Shown: positions 52,296 through 62,424, numbered from the stretch's first letter. The stretch is 64,000 nt of DNA from JAILLW01 sp045640525 (GCA_045640525.1 JAZUFE010000056.1:13540-77539), one strand, 5' to 3'. The notes: generated by a model from the sequence alone, not told the origin. Made by a program: numbers and translations.

Positions 52296-52333
52296 TATCC
52301 CGCAAGGAAATTATCCTTGCGGGATAATTTGTT
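52296..52333 (+). terminator. Terminator-like hairpin between rplL and rpoB
   Basis: A perfect 13-bp stem (TATCCCGCAAGGA / TCCTTGCGGGATA) is followed by ATTTGTTT. The short and interrupted T run suggests partial termination that allows some read-through into rpoB. Confidence 0.7.
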
Positions 52334-52365
52334 TCTAAATATCTTATAAATTCCCTAAAAAATTA

Positions 52366-52395
52366 TTGACAGTCAAATATTGCTTGTAGTAGAAT
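52366..52395 (+). promoter_or_regulatory. Promoter of rpoB-rpoC
   Basis: TTGACA, 18 bases, TAGAAT. It gives rpoBC its own start downstream of the rplL hairpin, with a leader of about 95 bases. Confidence 0.8.
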
Positions 52396-52412
52396 GGATG
52401 ATGCACTATTGT

Positions 52413-52465
52413 GGAGTGGTAGGCATTTCTATGCCCTTTTTTAGGAGGCATATAGCCGTGCGACC
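52413..52465 (+). promoter_or_regulatory. Structured rpoB leader with a small terminator-like hairpin
   Basis: GGCAT / ATGCC (52422-52435) is followed by CTTTTTT. GGC at 52422 could instead pair with GCC at 52455, supported by TGTGG / CCACA pairs further out, which would exclude the small hairpin. This could be an attenuator, but the stem is short. Confidence 0.35.
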
Positions 52466-52498
52466 ACACAGTAAATCATTTAGAACGGGGTGAAGTCA

Positions 52499-55400
52499 AT
52501 GGAAAAGAACAGAATACGTCCTATTGCCTCAGGCAAGAATATGCGTATGAGTTACTCAAGACAAAAAGAAGTCTTGGAAATGCCAAACCTTATTGAAGTT
52601 CAGAAGAATTCCTATAAGTGGTTTTTAACTGACGGACTTAAAGAAGTGTTTGACGATATTTCTCCTATCGCTGATTACAGCGGCCAGATGAGCTTGGAGT
52701 TTGTTGATTTCGAGCTTTGCGAGAAGGATGTTAAATATTCTATCGAAAAGTGCAAGGAGAGAGACGCTACATATGCAGCACCTTTACAGGTTAAGGTACG
52801 TTTCATCAAGAAAGACAAGAATGAGGTTACTGAGCATAAGATATTTATGGGTGACCTTCCTATTATGACGGATACCGGTACTTTCGTTATTAACGGCGCT
52901 GAACGTGTTATCGTCAGCCAGTTGGTACGTTCTCCCGGAATCTACTATGCTATTGATCACGATAAGATTGGAAAGAGATTGTTCTCTTGTACCGTTATTC
53001 CTAACCGTGGTGCATGGCTTGAATATGAGACTGACTCCAATGATATATTCTATGTACGTGTAGACAGAACACGTAAGGTTCCGATTACCGTCTTAATCAG
53101 AGCATTGGGCGTAGGAACTAACGAAGAAATTGTTAATTTGTTTGGTGATGAACCAAAGATTTTAGAAAGCTTTACTAAGGACGTGGCTACCAATTACGAG
53201 ACAGGTCTTTTAGAGTTGTACAAAAAGATTCGTCCCGGTGAGCCCTTAACTGTAGAAAGCGCTGAAAGCTTAATCAACGCTATGTTCTTCGACCCCAGAA
53301 GATATGACTTAGCCAAGGTTGGACGTTATAAGTTCAACAAGAAACTTGCTTTTAGAAACAGAATACGTAATCACATTCTCGCAGAAGATGTTACCAATCC
53401 GTATACGGGAGAGGTTATAGCAACTGCAGGTACGAAGGTTACGGTTGAACTTGCTGATTTGATTCAGAATTCGGCAGTGCCTTACGTATATATTCAGACA
53501 GAAGAAAGAAATGTTAAGGTTCTTTCAAATATGATGGTTGACCTTAATGCTTTTGTTGAGTGTGACGCAAAGGATCTTGGAATTAACGAGAAAGTATATT
53601 TCCCTGTTCTTCAATCAATTATCAATGAGTATTCCGAAGACGGAGACGCTTTGTTTGATGCATTAAAGAAGAGCGTTAATGAATTGGTACCCAAGCATAT
53701 TACCAAGGATGATATTTTTGCCTCTATCAACTACAATATTCACCTCGAGTATGGTATCGGCAAGGATGATGATATCGACCACTTGGGTAATCGTCGTATT
53801 CGTTGCGTGGGTGAGCTGTTGCAGAATCAGTACAGAATAGGTCTTTCAAGACTCGAGAGAGTTGTACGTGAAAGAATGACAACACATGATGCTGATGATG
53901 TTACACCTCAGAATCTGATAAATATTAAACCTGTGCAGGCAGCTGTTAAGGAATTCTTTGGTTCATCACAGTTGTCACAGTTCATGGACCAGAACAACCC
54001 TCTTGGTGAGTTGACTCATAAGAGACGTCTTTCTGCATTGGGTCCCGGTGGTTTGTCAAGAGATCGTGCCGGATTCGAGGTTCGTGACGTACACTATTCG
54101 CACTACGGCCGTATGTGTCCTATTGAGACCCCTGAAGGTCCGAATATCGGTTTGATTAACTCGTTGGCTTCATATGCAAGAATCAATGAGTATGGATTTA
54201 TAGAAGCACCTTACAGAAAGATTGATCATAAAGATCCCGAGAACCCGGTAGTTACGGATGAGGTTGTTTATATGACCGCCGATGAAGAAGATAACTACCA
54301 TGTAGCTCAGGCTAATGAACAGCTTGATGAAAAGGGTCACTTTGTTCGTAAGGTAGTAGCAGGTAGATACAGAGAAGAAACTTCGGAATATCCTAAGGCT
54401 ATGTATGATTACATGGACGTTTCACCTAAGATGGTATTCTCTGTTGCTACAGCATTGATTCCTTTCTTGGAGAACGATGATGCTAACCGTGCTTTGATGG
54501 GATCAAACATGCAGCGTCAGGCAGTTCCGCTTCTTACTACGGAAGCTCCTGTTGTAGGTACCGGAATGGAACCTAAGACAGCAGTTGACTCCGGCGTGTG
54601 TGTAGTTGCCAAGAAGGCCGGTGTTGTTGATTACGTTTCATCAAAACTCGTTAAGGTTAAATGCGATGACGGTGACAATATGGAATATCACCTTACGAAG
54701 TTCTCGCGTTCAAACCAGTCGAACTGCTATAACCAAAAGCCTATTGTTGTTAAAGGCGAGAGAGTTGAAGAAGGGGATGTTCTTGCAGACGGTCCTTCAA
54801 CATGTCAGGGTGAACTTGCTCTTGGTAAGAACCCTCTTATCGGATTCATGACATGGGAAGGTTATAACTACGAGGATGCTGTATTATTAAGCGAAAGACT
54901 TGTTCAGGATGATGTGTATACATCTGTTCATATTGAAGAATACGAGGCAGAGGCTCGTGACACCAAGTTAGGACCTGAGGATATCACACGTGATGTTCCG
55001 GGTGTCGGTGATGATGCTCTTAAGGATTTGGACGAAAGAGGTATTATCAGAATCGGTGCTGAGGTTCGTGCCGGAGATATTCTTGTAGGTAAAGTTACTC
55101 CTAAGGGAGAGACAGAGCTTACTGCAGAAGAAAGACTGCTTCGTGCTATTTTCGGAGAAAAGGCAAGAGAAGTAAGAGATACTTCACTTAAGGTTCCTCA
55201 TGGTGAATATGGTATCGTTGTTGATGCCAAGGTATTTACTCGTGAGAATGGTGACGAATTATCACCGGGAGTTAACCAGGCAGTAAGAATTTACATTGCT
55301 CAAAAGCGTAAGATTTCCGTAGGTGATAAGATGGCCGGACGTCACGGTAACAAGGGTGTTGTTTCCCGCGTATTACCTGTAGAAGATATGCCTTATCTTC

Positions 55401-56344
55401 CTAAGGGTCGTCCGTTGGATATCGTATTAAATTCCTTGGGCGTACCTTCACGTATGAATATCGGACAGGTATTGGAAATTCACCTTTCACTTGCAGCCAA
55501 GGCTTTGGGCTTCAATGTTGCCACACCGGTATTTGACGGAGCAAACGAGGTTGACATCATGGATACCTTGGATTTGGCTAATGATTACGTAAATCTTTCA
55601 TGGGAAGAATTTGAAAAGAAGTATAAGAAAGAGTTACTTCCCGAAGTTATGGATTACTTATCACAGAACAGAGACCACAGAGAATTGTGGAAGGGTGTTC
55701 CTATTTCAAGAGATGGTAAGGTAAGACTTCGTGACGGACGTACGGGCGAATACTTTGACTCACCGGTTACAATCGGTCACATGCATTACCTCAAACTTCA
55801 TCACTTGGTTGATGATAAGATTCATGCACGTTCAACAGGTCCTTACTCACTTGTAACTCAGCAGCCTTTGGGTGGTAAAGCTCAGTTCGGCGGACAGAGA
55901 TTCGGTGAAATGGAAGTTTGGGCTTTGGAGGCATATGGTGCATCATATACTCTTCAGGAAATCTTAACGGTTAAGTCGGATGATGTTGTCGGCCGTGTTA
56001 AGACATATGAAGCTATTATCAAGGGTGATAATATTCCGGAAGCAGGTATTCCAGAATCATTCAAGGTACTGCTTAAAGAATTGCAATCACTCGGACTTGA
56101 TGTCAGAGTGCTTCGTGAGGACAATACTGAAGTTGAAATCAAAGAGAATGTCGATTACGGCAATACGGATTACCGCAGTGTTATGGGAGATGATTCCAAG
56201 AACTACGATGATGATTCGTTGTCAAAGGCAGGATATCAGAAGCAGGAATTTGATGAGTCGGGTGAAATAGTTGCAGCTGACGAAGACGATTTCGCAGCAG
56301 ATGATTTCGACGATGTAGATGATTTTGAAGGCTCAGAAGAATAG
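52499..56344 (+). CDS. rpoB: DNA-directed RNA polymerase subunit beta
   Basis: 1281 residues from ATG 52499; a GTG at 52490 in frame is within the GGGGTGAAG site. Conserved parts include GTFVINGAERVIVSQLVRSPG, the rifampicin region FFGSSQLSQFMDQNNPL with THKRRLSALGPGGL, and the C-terminal GGKAQFGGQRFGEMEVWALE. The tail is strongly acidic. It forms the catalytic core with RpoC. The Ser/Gln/Asp/His residues of the rifampicin pocket look wild type, except that the His position reads THKRR as usual. Confidence 0.98.
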   Translation: MEKNRIRPIASGKNMRMSYSRQKEVLEMPNLIEVQKNSYKWFLTDGLKEVFDDISPIADYSGQMSLEFVDFELCEKDVKYSIEKCKERDATYAAPLQVKVRFIKKDKNEVTEHKIFMGDLPIMTDTGTFVINGAERVIVSQLVRSPGIYYAIDHDKIGKRLFSCTVIPNRGAWLEYETDSNDIFYVRVDRTRKVPITVLIRALGVGTNEEIVNLFGDEPKILESFTKDVATNYETGLLELYKKIRPGEPLTVESAESLINAMFFDPRRYDLAKVGRYKFNKKLAFRNRIRNHILAEDVTNPYTGEVIATAGTKVTVELADLIQNSAVPYVYIQTEERNVKVLSNMMVDLNAFVECDAKDLGINEKVYFPVLQSIINEYSEDGDALFDALKKSVNELVPKHITKDDIFASINYNIHLEYGIGKDDDIDHLGNRRIRCVGELLQNQYRIGLSRLERVVRERMTTHDADDVTPQNLINIKPVQAAVKEFFGSSQLSQFMDQNNPLGELTHKRRLSALGPGGLSRDRAGFEVRDVHYSHYGRMCPIETPEGPNIGLINSLASYARINEYGFIEAPYRKIDHKDPENPVVTDEVVYMTADEEDNYHVAQANEQLDEKGHFVRKVVAGRYREETSEYPKAMYDYMDVSPKMVFSVATALIPFLENDDANRALMGSNMQRQAVPLLTTEAPVVGTGMEPKTAVDSGVCVVAKKAGVVDYVSSKLVKVKCDDGDNMEYHLTKFSRSNQSNCYNQKPIVVKGERVEEGDVLADGPSTCQGELALGKNPLIGFMTWEGYNYEDAVLLSERLVQDDVYTSVHIEEYEAEARDTKLGPEDITRDVPGVGDDALKDLDERGIIRIGAEVRAGDILVGKVTPKGETELTAEERLLRAIFGEKAREVRDTSLKVPHGEYGIVVDAKVFTRENGDELSPGVNQAVRIYIAQKRKISVGDKMAGRHGNKGVVSRVLPVEDMPYLPKGRPLDIVLNSLGVPSRMNIGQVLEIHLSLAAKALGFNVATPVFDGANEVDIMDTLDLANDYVNLSWEEFEKKYKKELLPEVMDYLSQNRDHRELWKGVPISRDGKVRLRDGRTGEYFDSPVTIGHMHYLKLHHLVDDKIHARSTGPYSLVTQQPLGGKAQFGGQRFGEMEVWALEAYGASYTLQEILTVKSDDVVGRVKTYEAIIKGDNIPEAGIPESFKVLLKELQSLGLDVRVLREDNTEVEIKENVDYGNTDYRSVMGDDSKNYDDDSLSKAGYQKQEFDESGEIVAADEDDFAADDFDDVDDFEGSEE

Positions 56345-56357
56345 GAGGACATAGAAG

Positions 56358-59300
56358 ATGTTAGAAACAAACAAAGAAGTGTATCAGCCTATGACGTTTG
56401 ACGCCATCAGAATCGGCTTGGCTTCTCCCGAGAAGATCAGAGAATGGTCGCGTGGTGAAGTAACCAAACCCGAAACAATTAACTACAGAACACTCAAACC
56501 TGAGAAGGAAGGTCTTTTCTGCGAAAAGATTTTCGGACCTTCAAAGGACTGGGAGTGTCATTGCGGAAAATATAAGAAGATAAGATATAAGGGTGTAGTT
56601 TGTGACAGATGTGGTGTTGAAGTAACCAAGGCATCTGTACGTAGAGAACGTATGGGTCATATCGAACTTGCTGCTCCTGTATCGCACATCTGGTATTTCA
56701 AGGGTATTCCCAGCCGTATGGGATTGATTCTTGACTTATCACCTCGTGTACTTGAAAAAGTATTGTATTTTGCATCATATATTGTTCTTGATGCAGGCGA
56801 AACAGATCTTTTGTATAAGCAGGTACTTTCGGAGAAAGAATACCAGGATGCAAGAGAAAAGTGGGGAAATAAATTCCGCGTAGGTATGGGTGCGGAAGCA
56901 ATCAAAGAATTGCTTCAGGCAATTGATTTGGAAGCCGATTCCGAAGAACTTCGTGCAGAACTGGATGGTGCAACAGGTCAGAAAAAGGCTCGTGTAATTA
57001 AGAGACTGGAAGTTGTAGATGCTTTCAGAGAATCAGGAAACGAACCTTCTTGGATGATTATGGATGCTATTCCGGTTATCCCACCCGATTTAAGACCTAT
57101 GGTTCAATTGGATGGCGGAAGATTCGCAACATCTGATTTGAATGATTTGTACAGAAGAATTATTAACCGTAATAACCGTCTTAAGAGACTTCTTGAACTT
57201 GGCGCTCCCGATATTATTGTAAGGAACGAGAAGCGTATGCTTCAGGAAGCAGTAGATGCACTTATCGATAACGGTAGACGCGGACGTGCCGTAACAGGCC
57301 CCGGAAACAGAGCACTTAAATCTCTGTCAGATATGTTAAAGGGTAAGTCAGGACGTTTCCGTCAGAACCTTTTGGGTAAGCGTGTAGACTATTCAGGACG
57401 TTCGGTTATCGTAGTAGGTCCCGAACTTAAGATATACCAGTGTGGTCTTCCTAAGGAAATGGCAATTGAATTGTTTAAGCCTTTCGTTATGAAGGAACTT
57501 GTAGGACGTGGTATTTCACAGAATATCAAGGCAGCCAAGAAACTTGTTGAAAGACTTGATTCTCAGGTTTGGGATGTCTTGGAAGATGTTATTAAAGAGC
57601 ATCCTGTAATGTTAAACCGTGCTCCTACACTTCACAGACTTGGTATTCAGGCATTTGAGCCTATTTTGGTTGAAGGTAAGGCAATCAAGCTTCATCCGCT
57701 GGTATGTACAGCATTTAATGCCGATTTTGATGGCGACCAGATGGCTGTTCACCTTCCTTTGTCGGTTGAAGCTCAGGCAGAGTGCAGATTCTTGCTTTTG
57801 TCACCTAACAACCTTTTGAAGCCTTCCGATGGTGGACCGGTTGCTGTTCCTTCACAGGATATGGTACTCGGAATTTACTATCTTACACAGGAACGTGGTT
57901 TGTCTGTGGGTGATAACCGTGCAGAACTCGGTGAGGGTAAATTCTTTAAGAGTATTAACGAAGCAATTCTTGCTTATGAGAACGGATATTGTACTTTACA
58001 TGCAAGAATTAAGGTACGAGTTTCAAAGAAGAACGAGAACGGTGAAGTGATTTCCGGAGTTGTTGAATCTACTCTCGGAAGATTCCTTTTCAACGAAATC
58101 ATTCCTCAGGATTTGGGAATGGTAGACAGATCGGTTCCCGAGAATCTCCTGAAACTTGAGATTGATGAACTTGTAGGAAAGAAGCAACTTAAGAAGATAC
58201 TTGAACAGGTAATCAATACACATGGTGCATCGGTTACGGCAGAGGTTCTTGATCTTATTAAGGCAATCGGATATAAGTATTCAACGCGAGCAGCTATGAC
58301 GGTTTCAATTTCCGACATGACCGTACCTGCCGATAAGCCTATGATGCTTGAAAAAGCACAGGCAACAGTTGATGAGATTTCAACGAACTTCAGACGTGGT
58401 TTCATTACTGAAGAGGAAAGATATCGTGCCGTTGTTGATACTTGGAACGAAACCGATAAAGAACTTTCGGATAAGTTGATAGCAGGTCTTGATAAATATA
58501 ATAATATTTACATGATGGCCGATTCCGGTGCCCGTGGTTCAACTCAGCAGATTAAGCAGTTGGCCGGCATGCGTGGATTGATGGCTGATACAACAGGTAG
58601 AACAATCGAATTGCCTATTAAGTCAAACTTCCGTGAAGGACTTGATGTTTTGGAATACTTCATGTCAGCGCACGGTGCTCGTAAAGGTTTGTCGGATACG
58701 GCTTTGCGTACAGCAGACTCGGGTTACTTGACACGTCGTATGGTTGACGTTTCACAAGAGCTTATCATTCGTGAAACCGACTGCATGGAAGGAACAGGCA
58801 AGATCCCCGGATTGACTGTTAAGGGATTCTATGATGGTAAAGAAACTATTGAGAGCCTCAAGGACAGAATCACAGGAAGATATTCATGTGAAGATATTCA
58901 GGACAAGGATGGTTCTTTGATTGTCAAAGCCAATCATATGATTACTCCTTCAAGAGCTGCTAAGATTATCAAGAACATGGATGCTGATGAAAACGGTCAT
59001 ATCCAAGGATCGGTTAAGATTCGTACAATCTTAACATGTAGATCAAAGGATGGTATCTGTGCTAAGTGTTACGGTGCCAACATGGCATCCGGCGAAGCTG
59101 TTCAGGTGGGTGAGGCAGTAGGTATCATAGCTGCACAGTCTATCGGTGAACCCGGTACACAGTTGACCATGAGAACATTCCATACCGGTGGTGTTGCCGG
59201 TGATGATATCACGATGGGTCTTCCCAGAGTAGAGGAATTGTTTGAAGCACGTAAGCCCAAGGGACTTGCAATTATTGCAGAATTTGGCGGAGTTGCAACA

Positions 59301-60032
59301 ATTTCGGACAGCAAGAAGAAGCGAGAAGTTATTGTTACCAATAATGAAACAGGCGAGACAAAAGCATACCTGATTCCTTACGGTTCGAGAATTAAAGTCC
59401 TTGACGGACAGGAAATCGAAGCAGGTGATGAACTTACCGAAGGTTCGGTTAACCCTCACGATCTTTTGAAGATTAAAGGTAAGGAAGCGGTTCAGAACTA
59501 CATGATTCGTGAAGTTCAAAGAGTATATCGTCTCCAAGGTGTTGATATTGCCGATAAGCACGTTGAAGTTATTGTTCGTCAGATGCTTAAGAAGGTAAGA
59601 ATAGAGGAAAGCGGAGATACAGAATATTTACCCGGTTCGTTGGTTGATGTTCTTGATTACGAAGATCTTAATGAAGAACTTATTGCACAGGGTAAGGCTC
59701 CTGCAGAGGGTAGTCAGATAATGCTTGGTATTACCAAGGCAGCATTGGCAACCAACTCATTCCTTTCAGCCGCATCATTCCAGGAAACAACCAAGGTTCT
59801 TACGGAAGCAGCAATCAAAGGAAAGATTGATCCTCTTATCGGTCTTAAGGAAAATGTTATTATTGGTAAGCTTATTCCTGCAGGTACAGGTATGAAGCGT
59901 TATCGTAATACCCCTTTGAATACCGATTCCATGCTTAAGAAGAATCTGCATGTTGAAGAAAAAATATCAAACAATGCAGAATTCATCGACGAAGATGAAG
60001 AAGTTACGGAAGAAGTAGTAACCGAAGAATAA
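56358..60032 (+). CDS. rpoC: DNA-directed RNA polymerase subunit beta'
   Basis: 1224 residues. The zinc-binding start has CHCGKY and VCDRCGVEV; the catalytic motif NADFDGDQMAVHLPLS (about 451-466) carries the three Asp residues that hold magnesium; the bridge helix region GARKGLSDTALRTADSGYLT is intact. Length is normal for Firmicutes. It starts 13 bases after rpoB with AGGAGGAC. A strong terminator follows, so transcription does not continue into the next gene by default. Confidence 0.98.
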   Translation: MLETNKEVYQPMTFDAIRIGLASPEKIREWSRGEVTKPETINYRTLKPEKEGLFCEKIFGPSKDWECHCGKYKKIRYKGVVCDRCGVEVTKASVRRERMGHIELAAPVSHIWYFKGIPSRMGLILDLSPRVLEKVLYFASYIVLDAGETDLLYKQVLSEKEYQDAREKWGNKFRVGMGAEAIKELLQAIDLEADSEELRAELDGATGQKKARVIKRLEVVDAFRESGNEPSWMIMDAIPVIPPDLRPMVQLDGGRFATSDLNDLYRRIINRNNRLKRLLELGAPDIIVRNEKRMLQEAVDALIDNGRRGRAVTGPGNRALKSLSDMLKGKSGRFRQNLLGKRVDYSGRSVIVVGPELKIYQCGLPKEMAIELFKPFVMKELVGRGISQNIKAAKKLVERLDSQVWDVLEDVIKEHPVMLNRAPTLHRLGIQAFEPILVEGKAIKLHPLVCTAFNADFDGDQMAVHLPLSVEAQAECRFLLLSPNNLLKPSDGGPVAVPSQDMVLGIYYLTQERGLSVGDNRAELGEGKFFKSINEAILAYENGYCTLHARIKVRVSKKNENGEVISGVVESTLGRFLFNEIIPQDLGMVDRSVPENLLKLEIDELVGKKQLKKILEQVINTHGASVTAEVLDLIKAIGYKYSTRAAMTVSISDMTVPADKPMMLEKAQATVDEISTNFRRGFITEEERYRAVVDTWNETDKELSDKLIAGLDKYNNIYMMADSGARGSTQQIKQLAGMRGLMADTTGRTIELPIKSNFREGLDVLEYFMSAHGARKGLSDTALRTADSGYLTRRMVDVSQELIIRETDCMEGTGKIPGLTVKGFYDGKETIESLKDRITGRYSCEDIQDKDGSLIVKANHMITPSRAAKIIKNMDADENGHIQGSVKIRTILTCRSKDGICAKCYGANMASGEAVQVGEAVGIIAAQSIGEPGTQLTMRTFHTGGVAGDDITMGLPRVEELFEARKPKGLAIIAEFGGVATISDSKKKREVIVTNNETGETKAYLIPYGSRIKVLDGQEIEAGDELTEGSVNPHDLLKIKGKEAVQNYMIREVQRVYRLQGVDIADKHVEVIVRQMLKKVRIEESGDTEYLPGSLVDVLDYEDLNEELIAQGKAPAEGSQIMLGITKAALATNSFLSAASFQETTKVLTEAAIKGKIDPLIGLKENVIIGKLIPAGTGMKRYRNTPLNTDSMLKKNLHVEEKISNNAEFIDEDEEVTEEVVTEE

Positions 60033-60040
60033 TATGATTA

Positions 60041-60078
60041 AGACATGTCAAGTAATTTTACTTGACATGTCTTTTTTT
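60041..60078 (+). terminator. Strong Rho-independent terminator after rpoC
   Basis: A perfect 15-base inverted repeat (AGACATGTCAAGTAA / TTACTTGACATGTCT) is followed by seven T. Its right arm contains the TTGACA of the next promoter. Confidence 0.9.
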
Positions 60079-60090
60079 ATGCGTTATATT
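60062..60090 (+). promoter_or_regulatory. Promoter of the ylxM-ffh unit, overlapping the rpoC terminator
   Basis: TTGACA (60062-60067), 17 bases, TATATT (60085-60090). The -35 lies inside the right arm of the terminator stem and the T run forms part of the spacer. Confidence 0.75.
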
Positions 60091-60119
60091 ATACCTTGCC
60101 GTGTTGAAAGAGGTTATTG

Positions 60120-60419
60120 ATGGAAAGAATAGTTAAACTCGGTTTGCTGTATGATTTCTATGGTGAACTGCTGACAGATCATCAAAAGAAAGTATATGAA
60201 GATTATGTTTATAACGACTATTCGGTTTCTGAAATAGCTCAGGAATATGAGGTATCAAGACAGGCGGCTTCGGATCTTATAAAGAGAATTAATAAGATAC
60301 TCGAGGACTATGAAAATAAGCTTAAACTGGTTGAAAGATTTGACAGTATCAAAGCCAGAATTGAGGCTTTGGACAATATTTCTGCCGAGGATAAGGCTCA
60401 GATATTAAAGGAATTGTAG
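60120..60419 (+). CDS. ylxM: YlxM-family helix-turn-helix protein, SRP-associated
   Basis: 99 residues from ATG 60120 behind AAAGAGG. The LLYDFYGELLTDHQKKVYEDY start and the helix-turn-helix SVSEIAQEYEVSRQAASDLI (about 38-57) define the UPF0122/YlxM family, which resembles sigma-70 region 4 and is always linked to ffh in Firmicutes. It has been tied to signal recognition particle function. The ffh gene starts one base after its stop. Confidence 0.93.
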   Translation: MERIVKLGLLYDFYGELLTDHQKKVYEDYVYNDYSVSEIAQEYEVSRQAASDLIKRINKILEDYENKLKLVERFDSIKARIEALDNISAEDKAQILKEL

Positions 60420-60420
60420 A

Positions 60421-61788
60421 ATGGCTTTTGAAAGCTTAACCGATAAACTTCAAAACGTATTCAAAAACTTAAGAAGTAAGGGACTTTTGACCGAGGATGA
60501 TGTTAAGTCAGCTTTGAAGGAAGTTAAGATGGCTTTGCTTGAGGCGGATGTTAACTTTAAAGTAGTTAAGCAGTTCATCAATTCCGTACAAGACAGAGCA
60601 GTCGGCCAGGATGTCATGAACGGTCTTAATCCCGGCCAAATGGTAATTAAAATCGTTAACGAAGAAATGATTTCGTTAATGGGTTCTGAGACTACGGAAG
60701 TTGAGTTTCAACCGGGTAAAAGTATTACAACCATACTGATGTGTGGTTTGCAGGGTGCAGGTAAGACAACGGCAACGGCTAAATTGGCCGGCAAATTCCT
60801 GACCAAAGGTAAGAAACCGTTATTGGTTGCATGTGATGTATATCGTCCTGCGGCGATCAAGCAATTACAGATTAACGGTGAAAAGGTCGGAGTTGATGTG
60901 TTTAGTATGGGAGATAATAATTCTCCTGTTGATATTGCCAAAGCATCTATTGAACACGCAAGAAAGAATGGCCATAATGTAGTTATTCTTGATACGGCCG
61001 GACGTTTGCATATAGACGAAGACATGATGAATGAGCTTATTGCGATTAAGAATGAGGTCGAAGTTCATCAGTCAATTTTGGTAGTTGATGCCATGACAGG
61101 TCAGGACGCGGTTACTGTTGCTCAGGATTTTAATGACAGAATCGGCATCGACGGAGTTATTCTTTCAAAAATGGATGGCGATACCCGAGGCGGTGCTGCG
61201 TTATCTGTTAAAGCAGTTACCGGAAAGCCTATTCTGTATGTTGGAATGGGAGAAAAGCTTTCGGATCTTGAACAGTTCTATCCCGATAGAATGGCCAACA
61301 GAATATTGGGAATGGGCGATGTCCTTTCACTTATCGAAAAGGCACAAGACGCCATTGATATCGATGAGGCCAAGGAAAAAGATATGGCTTCAAGACTCAA
61401 GAAAGGTAAGTTTGACTTCGATGATTACCTTGAGAGCATGAAGCAAATGAGAAATTTGGGCGGAATCAGTTCCATACTCGGGATGTTACCGGGATTGGGA
61501 GCCAAGGCTTCACAGATTGAGGGCATGATTGACGAGAAACAACTTGCTCAAACAGAGGCCATTATTCTTAGTATGACTAAGGAAGAACGTAAGAACCCGA
61601 AACTTATGTCTTTACCGCGAAAGAGCAGAATTGCAAGGGGCGCGGGTGTTGACATAGCAGTAGTTAACAGATTCATCAAGCAATTCGAGCAGACGCAGAA
61701 GATGATGAAGCAGATGCCGGGAATGATGGGCGGTAAAAAGGGCCGCGGATTGTTCGGAGGCATGGGAGGAATGAAATTTCCCTTTTAG
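60421..61788 (+). CDS. ffh: Signal recognition particle protein Ffh
   Basis: 455 residues. The NG domain has the GTPase P-loop GLQGAGKTTATAKLA (about 109-123), DVYRPAAIKQL, DTAGRLHIDEDMM and the TKMD-like SKMDGDTRGG; the C-terminal M domain is Met-rich (QTQKMMKQMPGMMGG, then GLFGGMGGMKFPF) and binds 4.5S RNA and signal peptides. It targets membrane proteins to SecYEG. Length is normal. Confidence 0.97.
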   Translation: MAFESLTDKLQNVFKNLRSKGLLTEDDVKSALKEVKMALLEADVNFKVVKQFINSVQDRAVGQDVMNGLNPGQMVIKIVNEEMISLMGSETTEVEFQPGKSITTILMCGLQGAGKTTATAKLAGKFLTKGKKPLLVACDVYRPAAIKQLQINGEKVGVDVFSMGDNNSPVDIAKASIEHARKNGHNVVILDTAGRLHIDEDMMNELIAIKNEVEVHQSILVVDAMTGQDAVTVAQDFNDRIGIDGVILSKMDGDTRGGAALSVKAVTGKPILYVGMGEKLSDLEQFYPDRMANRILGMGDVLSLIEKAQDAIDIDEAKEKDMASRLKKGKFDFDDYLESMKQMRNLGGISSILGMLPGLGAKASQIEGMIDEKQLAQTEAIILSMTKEERKNPKLMSLPRKSRIARGAGVDIAVVNRFIKQFEQTQKMMKQMPGMMGGKKGRGLFGGMGGMKFPF

Positions 61789-61851
61789 GGAGTTTTAGAT
61801 AAATAGGATAAACTGTTGCATTGATGCATACAAAATTAGGAGGAAAATAAG

Positions 61852-62097
61852 ATGGCAGTTAAAATCAGATTAAGAAGAATGGGACAGAAGAAAGCACCTT
61901 TTTATAGAATCGTAGTAGCAGATTCTAGATCACCCAGAGACGGAAGATGTATCGAAGAAATCGGTACATATGATCCTAACGTTGAACCCAGCAAATTCGA
62001 AATTAACGAAGAATTGGCTAAGAAGTGGATTGATAACGGTGCTCAGCCTACAGAGGTAGTAGGAAAATTGTTCAAAGTAGCAGGTATCATTAAATAG
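61852..62097 (+). CDS. rpsP: 30S ribosomal protein S16
   Basis: 81 residues. MAVKIRLRRMGQKKAPFYRI and VVADSRSPRDGRCIEEIGTY are the conserved S16 sequence; ARGAxP-type end is reduced, which is normal for short S16. TTAGGAGGAAAATAAG precedes the ATG. It follows ffh by 63 bases and leads the khpA-rimM-trmD series. Confidence 0.97.
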   Translation: MAVKIRLRRMGQKKAPFYRIVVADSRSPRDGRCIEEIGTYDPNVEPSKFEINEELAKKWIDNGAQPTEVVGKLFKVAGIIK

Positions 62098-62117
62098 TTA
62101 TTTCTCAGGAGGGAAAA

Positions 62118-62345
62118 ATGAAAGATTTGGTTGAAGTAATCGCTAAATCCCTTGTTGATCATCCTGAAGAAGTTGTTGTTACCGAAAAAGAAGAAGGTAA
62201 ACACATCGTAGTTGAATTACATGTTGCCGAGGGCGATATGGGAAAAGTTATCGGCAAACAGGGTCGAATAGCAAAGGCTATCCGAGCTGTTGTCAAGGCT
62301 GCTTCTTCAAAAGAAAACAAGAGAGTGGACGTGGAAATCGTTTAA
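62118..62345 (+). CDS. khpA: KH-domain RNA-binding protein KhpA (YlqC)
   Basis: 75 residues. The KH core VAEGDMGKVIGKQGRIAKAIR (split around GKVIGKQGR, about residues 39-47) carries the GxxG loop. KhpA binds RNA with KhpB and affects division and cell wall in streptococci. The position between rpsP and rimM is the standard one in Firmicutes. CAGGAGGGAAAA precedes the ATG. Confidence 0.92.
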   Translation: MKDLVEVIAKSLVDHPEEVVVTEKEEGKHIVVELHVAEGDMGKVIGKQGRIAKAIRAVVKAASSKENKRVDVEIV

Positions 62346-62351
62346 GAATAT

Positions 62352-62378
62352 TAACCCTCCGGTTGTACCGGAGGGTTA
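62352..62378 (+). terminator. Strong hairpin after khpA without a T run
   Basis: TAACCCTCCGGT pairs with ACCGGAGGGTTA around TGT. No T tract follows (AGTCTGC), so it may be a processing or mRNA-stability hairpin rather than a full terminator. Confidence 0.6.
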
Positions 62379-62424
62379 GTCTGCTATATACGCAATGTGA
62401 TTAATCTGTTCGAATGGGAGTAAC

